A stretch of DNA of 15,057 nucleotides from Echinostoma caproni (Eukaryota; Platyhelminthes; Trematoda; Plagiorchiida; Echinostomatidae), in the NCBI GenBank assembly GCA_900618425.1, contig UZAN01041573.1, positions 42,117 to 57,173 of the forward strand, written 5' to 3'. Below the pieces are notes generated by a model. The model was not told where the DNA came from. It did not search any database and was given only the letters and a program-made list of their open reading frames with translations. Positions 8,512 to 15,057 of this stretch are shown here, in pieces. How positions within the stretch are numbered: position 1 is the stretch's first letter; each line of letters starts with the position of its first letter. A program made the translations under genes and the position numbers.

Positions 8512-8553
8512 GGATGATAATGATGATAATGATGATCATGATCATGATCATGA
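8512..8553. repeat. GAT/AAT and ATGATC compound microsatellite
   Basis: GATGATAAT-type units (8512-8535) pass into ATGATC hexamers repeated about three times, ending ATCATGA at 8553. On the minus strand it produces an artificial His/Asp-rich run (HDHDHDHHYHHYH) inside a 116-codon frame at 8250-8600. That frame is therefore repeat-driven and is not called as a gene. Confidence 0.9.
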
Positions 8554-8639
8554 AATAGATCAATATGTATAGAAATCAAACAAACCTCCGCCCAACCCAA
8601 ACCGTCTACCGCGTCCCTTGAATACGGGGATGCATGGAA

Positions 8640-9010
8640 GATAAACCAGCGCGCAAAACCGAGCCACTGAATGACCTGTGGAAGCGCGGAATCAGTAGTG
8701 ATGTATCGCTATAAACAGTCGCACTGAAAATGAAGGGTAATGGTGAAATCTGGGCTATCTAATTGATTGGCTCGTGAAGCAAGTGAACACCAACATATGT
8801 TGGAAAAAAGCTTAATAAAACATTAGTTGTCTATCGACCTATTACGTAAAGTGCAATTAGCCAAGTGAACGAACTAGAACCGTTCCGATTCGAGTTTATA
8901 GTGACATAAATTTTTCGTCAATCATTTTGGTCGGAATGTGTCACGAAAAGCACTACATTCTGAACTGCCCCGTGTTGAAGCTCCTAGTGGAACAAGCAAA
9001 CAAACAGCCA
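8640..9010. other. Gene-free segment
   Basis: No gene or repeat recognised. It ends in CAAGCAAACAAACAGCCA, a short AAAC-rich stretch directly before the (GACT)n array. Confidence 0.4.
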
Positions 9011-9092
9011 GACTGACTGACTGACTGACTGACTGACTGACTGACTGACTGACTGACTGACTGACTGACTGACTGACTGACTGACTGACTGA
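9011..9092. repeat. Perfect (GACT)20 microsatellite, 82 bp
   Basis: The array is 82 bases of uninterrupted GACT units with no substitution. A tetranucleotide repeat reads as the same four residues in every frame. On the minus strand it gives an open Ser-Val-Ser-Gln repeat, which is the source of the 66-codon minus-strand frame at 8922-9122, so that frame is an artefact. The purity suggests recent expansion. It is the longest perfect repeat in the window. Confidence 0.99.
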
Positions 9093-9355
9093 AAAAGTAA
9101 AATTTATAAATAAGATTACCATTTTGTAAGTATTGTATGCTATGACACTCGCAGAAGACGATATGTACTGAGGACGAATTTAGTGATACAGTTGGAGGAT
9201 TGCTAGGTTTTACAGTGCAGGTGTGGAATAAAATGATTTCGTTTTTTGATTAACTTTTTGACAGACGCATCGGGTCACGCCATCCACATAGATCAGGGTT
9301 TTTTATGGAACAAAGACTTACGAAAACAGATGGTGGGCGTATATGTTTGCTATCA

Positions 9356-9685
9356 TTAATCGCCCTGGACTGTTGGATCCCAACATATCACTCTGCCGTT
9401 AATTTCTTCCATACATGTAACCCCACTGGCGTCAGATCTCACCAAAAACATATGTTCACCAATGATCTGTCCTCTTATTACTATGTCCGTTATCCAATGT
9501 GTGTACTTTTGTTTCTGGGCGTCCAACGATAATGTGGCTCTATAATACTCTAGGTATAGATAACTTTGTCTATTACTCAAATTCAAAATATTATTTGATA
9601 CAAAATTTGACTTTAATTCATCCTCCCAAACATTGTGACGTAGCCAACTTACCCAGCATTTGGTACTTAGTAAAGCGGTAATAAT
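9356..9685 (-). other. Long stop-free frame, unrecognised
   Basis: The minus-strand frame is open for 109 codons between a stop at 9686-9688 and TAA at 9356-9358, with no ATG until the middle. The translation looks protein-like: QKYTHWITDIVIRGQIIGEH, later VTCMEEINGRVICWDPTVQGD near the C-terminus. No family motif is recognised. Splice signals are not convincing. It could be an exon, a fragment of a transposon-encoded protein, or chance. At this base composition a few frames this long are expected in 15 kb. Confidence 0.15.
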
Positions 9686-9689
9686 TTAT

Positions 9690-10283
9690 CCGCATCATCT
9701 GATTTTAAGCGCCCGAAATTTGATAACTGAAACAATCATGCTTTGTGGAGACTTTCAATTAAGTACGGATTGTGAACTTGATGGAACCATTTATGAGTTG
9801 GAACCATAGTCAAAAGTGGCATTATTAGTGTCATTTGGCCTTTTTCTATGAGAAGGAACCCTGAGTCGCTAAACTTCTGAACGCTACTTATAGTACGATA
9901 ACCTTATTTCGTGGTGGATCAGATATTTGATACGTGACACTGATTTCTGCGGATAGTGGTTGGGTTTTGTTGTTGAGAGATCACTTGCAGGCTGGAAATT
10001 GGCCTTCTCCCTCCTGTGCCACCTTTACTGATTACCCGAGACTACGTATTCAATAAAGCCCCGCCTACCCCCAAATCGCGCCTTTCCTACTACCACCGTG
10101 CTGGTGACATCCGGTAGCGTAGAGCTTTACCGATCACAGTCTTGCAATGGTTCACCGCCTCTGAGTACCATGAAGGTGATCGCCTTTCTTCATTGTGATA
10201 GACACTGAATAGGTCCATTGAACAGTATTTGTCATATCAGTATGCCAAGGATTGCAAAACAGAAGCATTACGGCCACATCTCA
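9690..10283. other. Gene-free segment with a GC-richer centre
   Basis: No gene recognised. Positions about 9985-10160 are clearly richer in G and C, and in pyrimidines, than their surroundings. They contain AATAAA (10052-10057) followed about 45 bases later by TGGTGAC (10102-10108). That order resembles an LTR 3' end and a primer-binding site, but neither LTR boundary nor pairing beyond seven bases is seen. GGAACCAT occurs twice at 9783-9790 and 9800-9807. Confidence 0.35.
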
Positions 10284-10284
10284 A

Positions 10285-10358
10285 GGCTTGGCGGTCAAGT
10301 GTTTAATGTCATCAAAATAGTGACCTGGAGGTCGTGAGTTAGAACCCCACCGCTACTG
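10285..10358 (+). mobile_element. tRNA-like sequence: probable SINE head
   Basis: Two tRNA arms are well preserved. The anticodon-like stem GTCAT (10308-10312) and GTGAC (10320-10324) pairs at all five positions, one of them G-U, around a 7-base loop CAAAATA. The T-arm GTGAG (10334-10338) and CCCAC (10346-10350) pairs at four of five positions around TTAGAAC, a B-box with one change from TTCGAAC. Upstream, TTGGCGGTCAAGTG is a poor A-box and D-arm, and the acceptor stem does not pair. Position 33 of the loop is not T. This fits a diverged tRNA-derived retroposon better than a tRNA gene. Confidence 0.45.
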
Positions 10359-10542
10359 CCCATCGTCTCCATTTCTGTATTTCCTTGGTAATATTTGTAT
10401 GTTCATCGCCAGCTTCCTGAGTGTTGACTGTACATTTGTATACTCAATATGCACAGTAGGAAAGTAAATACAATAATATATACGTGTATCTTTTTAGCAA
10501 TAGGAATGAGCACAAAATACGGATCACGAATCGCAGTCGACA

Positions 10543-10761
10543 ATGAAGCACAAAATCACACTGGTGATCGTACGCGGGGATCTCCTGTCAACGAGACGCC
10601 GCCAAAAGGCCACAGAAGTGGCGATCAGTTTATTGAGGAAAATCGACGAGATTAAAGAACATGTACAAAGGAAGTTTATTGGTTCTACTGGTCTCCACCA
10701 ATGGTCTGCATGTATTCTTCATGTCATAAAGCTTCTGTTTGAACCGTATGACTTGCGATAG
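10543..10761 (+). other. Small open frame with ATG in good context, unrecognised
   Basis: A 72-codon frame begins MKHKITLVIVRGDLLSTRRR and ends LLFEPYDLR before TAG. The ATG has A at -3 (GACAATGA). The region is less AT-rich than its flanks. A second plus-strand frame (10449-10655) overlaps it out of register and includes an acceptor-like TCTTTTTAG at about 10499. No domain is recognised. The basic, amphipathic stretch around residues 15-45 could form a helix. It may be a small gene, an exon or chance. Confidence 0.15.
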
Positions 10762-11253
10762 GTCGGCACGCTTGGCCAGTGGTTCGCTGTCCATAAACTA
10801 GCACGCTGCCCCGTAGCTGGCTGGTGTTATCCCGCAGGATAGTCACCACAGTCTGTTTTCTTTGTTACAATAGACATAGACACGTAGTATTTCACATTGC
10901 ACGTACCGGTTTTGTAGCACGTGATCTGAATAAATGATTTCGGGGCCATTTTTCTTAAGCTATATAAGATTTCACCCACTCAAATATAATCGTTTTATTT
11001 CTATATCCATTGAACTTGACGAACACCTCCCCCCTGTCTCCGCTCCAGTTTAACGACGACCACCGAGAAGATAATTATTGCTTTTTTTCAGGTCATGTCC
11101 ATTCACGGTAAATTTTCGTATGAGGCGTGCGTGTGTGTTTCTTCTGCCCTAATATGGATGCATGATGTTGGCCGACGAAGCTTACAAACGCTTGAATTAT
11201 CCAAACTCTACAACTAGGTAGGGAAGGTGATTTCTTGAAAACATAAATGTGGA
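10762..11253. other. Gene-free segment
   Basis: No gene recognised. CTATATAAG near 10961 is a TATA-like motif, about 30 bases downstream of an AATAAA near 10930, with no open frame behind it. A C-rich run (CCTCCCCCCTGTCTCCGCTCC) lies near 11027-11047. Confidence 0.4.
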
Positions 11254-11268
11254 GCGCGCACACACACA
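11254..11268. repeat. Alternating GC/CA tract
   Basis: GCGCGCACACACACA is a 15-base alternating purine-pyrimidine run that grades from GC into CA. Such sequences can form left-handed DNA. The tract is short and probably a small microsatellite. Confidence 0.8.
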
Positions 11269-11464
11269 AATTCCGGGTCAGTCCCGTCGCTCCACAAGTT
11301 GCTAATCATAGCCTTGATTGCTCATTCAACTTGTATGTTCGTTCGGAACCACTCGGATTTAAGAAACTACTAATTTTATAAAGCCTCATGTGTTCCACAG
11401 GCATCGGATTTGAAGTCCGCCGTTGGGCTGTTGGTAATCTCATATCCCGCGCAGAAGCGAGCAT

Positions 11465-11482
11465 ACACACACACACACACAC
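11465..11482. repeat. (AC)9 microsatellite
   Basis: Nine perfect AC units are preceded by GCAT and followed by CAGATT. It is the third short CA-type tract in the window. Confidence 0.95.
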
Positions 11483-12513
11483 CAGATTAATGAACGGTAA
11501 ATGACCGTCGAAATTGATCGATGTAGGCGGAAAACATTTACCCCTCTTTCATCCGTGCATCTACCATGTGTTCATCTTACCGAACCCTTTCACGCGCCTT
11601 CTCACTCTTTCTCTCTCTCTGTATCCCTGACTAATTCCCATTTACCCAGGCATATTCTGTCCCTACTCCACCACACAAAAGAAAAACATTCTTCATTTGA
11701 TGAAACGTATATGACAAAATTTTCGCTGTTCAGTAAACTGACATTCCAAAATTGGTTGAGGTCAGTTCTAGCAGGGTTTCGGCTCTTTTTTTGGTCACAG
11801 ATTGTTACCATTGGGAACGTGACGTGTTCGGGTAAACAAACATAGATTTCTGTAGTTGTTTGCGTGTTGGTTTGTTGGTTTGTCGTCAGTTATGGATGCT
11901 TCGTCGTTGACAGACTAGATAGTAAAGTAGTCATCCGATGCACACTGTCAAGCTCATTCGGGTGAATTGTGAATTCGACAAAGAAAGATTTGCCTCGTGA
12001 GGAACAATACAGCCACCCCGCCCGACCTCACTCCGTTTGCACACACTTAATGAACAGTTCAATACATGCCTGAAGGGAGAGACGAAGCCAAAAAACGACG
12101 CGGCAGCCCCAGCGAAGGAATTTCTGTCGGGTACTACCAACGACTGAAATTGGGACGAAAATGACAAGGGAAACATCCCATGTGTTTTTTGGAGAGGGTG
12201 CTTTCATTTTAGAGAACGTAACCGTTGAGCTAACTAATTTCACGATCCTCTGCTGCTGTACCTAAACTACCACTATTCTCATTGACTTGAGCACGATTTT
12301 GCGCACGACTTGGTATTAGAATACCGGATAGGAATACTTCACTAGTCTTTAAATCACCACAAGATCGATTTGTGTATTTTTCGATGACCATTCTATCCGG
12401 TACAGTCTGGGCAATCAACGCAATAGGTGATTTGTTTTATGGATTGAGTATTGGGAACAATACAATGACCAAAAGGACTCTTATGTACAATAGATTGAAA
12501 AGTCAGTATCGCC
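11483..12513. other. Gene-free segment
   Basis: No gene recognised. A short CT tract occupies 11610-11620. A plus-strand frame at 11501-11845 (114 codons, true ATG) is rich in S, T, L, H and P because of CT-rich DNA and lacks any family feature. Minus-strand frames at 11931-12176, 12028-12243 and 12230-12418 overlap one another and start partly without ATG. GTTTGTTGGTTTGT-type stretches lie near 11860-11885. Confidence 0.4.
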
Positions 12514-12560
12514 GAGACCGATTTGAACCACTCACCTGTTAAAAAACAAAAGCATCGGTC
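12514..12560 (-). mobile_element. Weak tRNA-like sequence with B-box
   Basis: On the minus strand GGTTCAAATC (12529-12520) matches a pol III B-box core. Upstream of it TTTG-TTTTTTAA-CAGG resembles a lysine-type (TTT) anticodon arm with one extra loop base. GACCGAT and ATCGGTC (12516-12522 and 12554-12560) are exact inverted repeats that enclose it. No convincing A-box precedes it and the variable region is too short. It may be a rearranged SINE fragment. Confidence 0.2.
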
Positions 12561-13040
12561 AACTTTTCCCTGGTGTTACTGGACCGGTATCAGGTCACGT
12601 TGATAATCAATAGTTTTGCAGCCGATGAATGAAAATTTGTTCACAACACAAATTCACAGCAAATGCACTGTTGTGTTGTATCCTAGCCAAAATTACGTAA
12701 AAGTGAAACACCTTTTTATACAACATTCATCCGTATATTTGGGATAATGATAGAATACCCTATACTGTTCCAACATTAAACATGATATTCGACAGTATTG
12801 TGGGGACGATATTTTTTTTTGAGTTTGTCTTTGTAGAATCAGTCTATTTAAAATTTGATTGCGAATCAATGAGTGTAATAAGAATGCTATTCTTTTACAT
12901 AAACTAATCATTTGATTCAAGGTTTTTCCAATAAAAACATGTCCTAATAAATACGATGAAACTCTTTGTGATGACGGACAAAGAGAACTAGACAGCTGTT
13001 ACGTCCTGTTTGGGATTTTGGTAGGCAGTGCGTACATTTT
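12561..13040. other. Gene-free AT-rich segment
   Basis: No gene recognised. It contains a T9 run (12812-12820) and an AT-rich stretch with scattered AATAAA-like motifs near 12930-12950. A 75-codon minus-strand frame (12693-12920) has no recognisable feature. Confidence 0.4.
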
Positions 13041-13044
13041 GTGT

Positions 13045-13114
13045 CCCTGTCAGGACTCGAACCGCGAACCTTCAGGTTGGGAATTCAAACAATTACCCCT
13101 GAGCTACACGGTTG
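13045..13114 (-). mobile_element. tRNA-like sequence with canonical A and B boxes: SINE head
   Basis: On the minus strand the A-box TAGCTCAGGGG (13106-13096) fits TRGYNNARNNG exactly, and the B-box GGTTCGAGTCC (13063-13053) fits GGTTCRANNCC exactly. Their spacing (54 bases from tRNA position 8 to 62) is essentially that of a normal tRNA. Between them AACCT-GA-AGGTT (13078-13067) is a perfect small hairpin. The acceptor arms do not pair and the T-stem is poor, so a functional tRNA is unlikely. This is the clearest internal pol III promoter in the window, consistent with a tRNA-derived SINE. A 3' body and tail (lower coordinates) could not be delimited. Confidence 0.55.
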
Positions 13115-13373
13115 ACGGTCATCACCTCGTGCAAGTGGCTCAATCAATTTAGATGATGAATGTTTGAATTAGCCCGTTCCAAGAAGCGAAACCCTCACCC
13201 AAGATTATCAACAGTGCACGATGTCTACGCCATAAAGAAATTCACAGTGATATTTTTAGGTCACCTTTTTCTAATGCAACCTCCAAAGTTAAACCGACCA
13301 ATTTCGTGAAATTACTCTGTTAATAACTAAAAGAAATTGAAGGACAGAGTAGCTGCGGTAATCAATTGAATTG

Positions 13374-13398
13374 TTATTATTATTTATTATTATTATTA
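13374..13398. repeat. (TTA)n microsatellite
   Basis: TTATTATTATTTATTATTAT and a further TTA units form an imperfect TTA tract with one extra T. It is followed by an AT-rich flank. Confidence 0.9.
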
Positions 13399-13539
13399 AC
13401 ATATGACTAATCGTACAGTTAATATAAGTCTTTTTAGGTGCGGTTAATAACCACGGTTGAGGGTAGTCTTGAAAGAAATTGCCAGTTATCTCTCCACACT
13501 CTGAAATATACTCTCCTATTTCCCCCTAAATATCCCTCT

Positions 13540-13612
13540 TAGTCGAACTGTCTGATCTTGGCAACGAAATATGGTTGTTCGTTCCCATTATGTGTGTTTC
13601 TGGTTCGATCCC
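13540..13612 (+). mobile_element. Possible tRNA-like sequence with long A-B spacing
   Basis: TAGTCGAACTG (13540-13550) fits the A-box consensus and GGTTCGATCCC (13602-13612) fits the B-box consensus exactly. The 73-base span is longer than most tRNAs and near that of serine or leucine tRNAs with a long variable arm. Neither the T-stem nor the acceptor stem pairs. It may be a decayed SINE head, or a chance B-box with a fortuitous A-box upstream. Confidence 0.3.
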
Positions 13613-14935
13613 CTCGAATCAGTCCATCAATCAAAAAATGTAAAATCACGGAAAATCAAACTGTCCTTCGCACAGCACAGTTGGGTAAAACTCGCACACA
13701 CACAGAACACACTGATCCCAATTGATTTGTATATCATGAGTGTATGGCATGAAAATTGCATGACCAATTTGGAACCCAAATGTATTGGGTACAACATAAA
13801 GTGAGTGATTCGGAAGCGAGGGGGGACAGATCGGCACTTAGTTACAGCGCTTCTAAGTGGTTTCCATGTTATCTGATCCCATTTGGTGCTGGTAAAAAGA
13901 ATTTGGTAACTATTTGTTACTGTTTACTGTATCTGTATACTTCCATGTGTGTTGTTAAACAGACCAACGTAAAATTAACTTTTGAAGAACGCGGGAAACT
14001 TGCTGATTCAGCGGACTGACCCAAGTTACTATAGGTTGCTCAATTTGCTCATCCGTAGTGCAGAAATTCAATCGCACAGATGAGTCAAGATGATGTGATA
14101 GTGGCCTGAACGAGTCCTTTTGAGAATCGTATTTTTGATGAACTTTTGTACCATGATCGTTGGGGTGCAAATGGTATAACAGCCCACCCCACCGAAAACT
14201 GCATCCTCTCTTGTTCCCCTTATTTGTGCTGTTGTGTCGTGTTGTCCGTTGTGATTAGCGATCTTGTCTTCGCTCCGCTCGGTAAGTCATCCAAAAGTAC
14301 TTTGTTTGTTTTCGAAGAAGCAAGTTCATTCGGACTGGGTGGAGTTTGGACAGACCCGGTCCAATCGGTGACGTTTTACGGCCGAAACAAAAATCATCTT
14401 ATGGGGTTCCCTGTGAGATGCAACTGGCTGGATTCACTTGAAGTTACAACGGATTTACTTGAAGTTGAAAAGTTATAGTCAGCTACTTCGCCCCTTACTA
14501 TTCTCATCCCTCGTGGTTACTAGGGTGGGGAGCCATTGTGGTAGTTTGACTTGATGACAACATCAGCTCGTGTTTTATTTGATGTTCTCTTCCAGCAATA
14601 TCTCCGTTGTCTCGCTGCATAATATCTTGATTCATCTGGTTTCTGTCTTTTATACCATCACAGCTACTAGTGTGGTGTTTTTCCGGCTGACTCATAATTC
14701 AATTAGATACATGTGTTCCACGTACGCGGTGACGTTCTGTACAGTTGTATCGCTAAAGATGAATGGCAATCCTGAATTCATTGACATGTTTCGACGTATT
14801 CGATAAGTTTATTTACTCTGGTTTTCTTTCTCATAAACGCAACGGACTATACTTCAACTGATCTTATACTAACTGTGATCAGGATTGACAATTGTAGCAA
14901 TAAATTCCCCCTGAGTTCAACGTCCTAGAACATTG
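13613..14935. other. Gene-poor segment with weak candidate frames
   Basis: No gene recognised. Several frames of 60-110 codons are open on both strands. ACCCAA-ATGTA-TTGGGT (13774-13790) is a small hairpin. An AATAAA lies near 14900. The most protein-like frame (14146-14478) is listed separately. Confidence 0.35.
14146..14478 (+). other. Possible exon, unrecognised
   Basis: The plus-strand frame of 110 codons begins without ATG and ends at TAG 14476-14478. The first half contains a Cys/Val/Leu-rich stretch (YLCCCVVLSVVISDLVFAPL), which could be either a membrane segment or the translation of a pyrimidine-rich intron end. GTGATTAG at about 14259 is acceptor-like. If used, it would leave an exon of about 72 codons (FEEASSFGLGGVWTDPVQSV in the middle) running to the stop. 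A consensus donor-like GGTAAGT at 14281-14287 lies inside the same frame. I recognise no domain. Codon use looks more coding-like than most frames here, but the length is not beyond chance. Confidence 0.17.
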
Positions 14936-14967
14936 AATTTATTATTATTAAAAAATAATATTATTAA
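14936..14967. repeat. AT-rich (ATT)n foldback
   Basis: TTATTATTATTA and ATAATATTATTAA flank AAAA and can fold back imperfectly. AATAATATTATT is itself a 12-base palindrome. This looks like a TTA microsatellite next to its near-inverse, and replication slippage is the simplest source. Confidence 0.75.
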
Positions 14968-15057
14968 TGGCTACCACTATGATGGCTTTTCCTGATACGA
15001 TGAAAGAATTTAAATCGTCTGGCAGAACATCACAATCAAAATTTATATATGGGGCTG

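Noticed and set aside
8250..8600. 116-codon minus-strand frame with a His/Asp run (the longest in the window)
   Set aside because: The distinctive run is the translation of the GAT/ATGATC microsatellite. The rest has no family feature.
9011..9092. Tandem array considered as a CRISPR
   Set aside because: It is a continuous 4-base microsatellite without spacers, in apparently eukaryotic DNA.
8922..9122. Minus-strand frame encoding a Ser-Val-Ser-Gln repeat
   Set aside because: It is an artefact of the (GACT)n array, which has no stop codon in any minus-strand frame.
12232..12242. Minus-strand A-box match TAGCTCAACGG
   Set aside because: No B-box lies at any tRNA-like distance downstream on that strand.
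14281..14596. Possible intron between donor GTAAGT (14282) and acceptor TCTCTTCCAG (14595) joining two open frames
   Set aside because: The upstream frame ends in phase 1 and the downstream open frame needs phase 2. The phase-1 continuation reaches TGA within about ten codons.

Overview
This window looks like gene-poor eukaryotic nuclear DNA from a draft assembly. It has many microsatellites of several unit types, an ambiguous base (N) at 1322, tRNA-like sequences of the kind found at the heads of SINE retroposons, and no long open frames, operons or ribosome-binding-site patterns. Composition is moderately AT-rich by eye, and CG dinucleotides are common rather than depleted, which argues against a heavily methylated vertebrate genome. 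An invertebrate is likely. A parasitic flatworm would fit, but that is an inference and I recognise no species-diagnostic sequence.

I find no protein-coding gene I can name. The longest uninterrupted frames are about 100-116 codons, which is roughly what chance gives in 15 kb at this base composition. Several frames have plausible amino-acid content or lie beside splice-like signals (1349-1591 minus, 6844-7095 minus, 9356-9685 minus, 10543-10761 plus, 14146-14478 plus). They are listed as weak, unrecognised candidates. The most likely reading is intergenic or intronic DNA.

Layout. From 1 to 3100 there is unique-looking sequence with a bulged hairpin (534-571), a (CA)16 tract (1100-1131), a C9/(CA) tract and a foldback beside the N. 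A tRNA-like element lies on the minus strand at 3568-3651. From 4300 to 4750 there is a bulged hairpin next to a donor-like GTAAGT and a decayed tRNA-like D-arm. From 5640 to 6260 there is a (TGA)/(GA) tract, a short frame resembling the end of a LINE reverse transcriptase ORF, a composite hairpin, and a TATA/AATAAA cluster like an LTR promoter. From 8240 to 9092 there is an ATGCAT duplication, a GAT-rich microsatellite and a perfect 82-bp (GACT)n array. From 10000 to 10360 there is a GC-richer stretch with AATAAA and a tRNA-like module. From 11250 to 11620 there are short CA and TC tracts. From 12500 to 13620 three tRNA-like modules cluster, one with nearly canonical A-box to B-box spacing. 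The right end is AT-rich with a (TTA)-type foldback.

Nothing here shows genes working together. The coherent signal is an accumulation of old, short retroposons and simple repeats.
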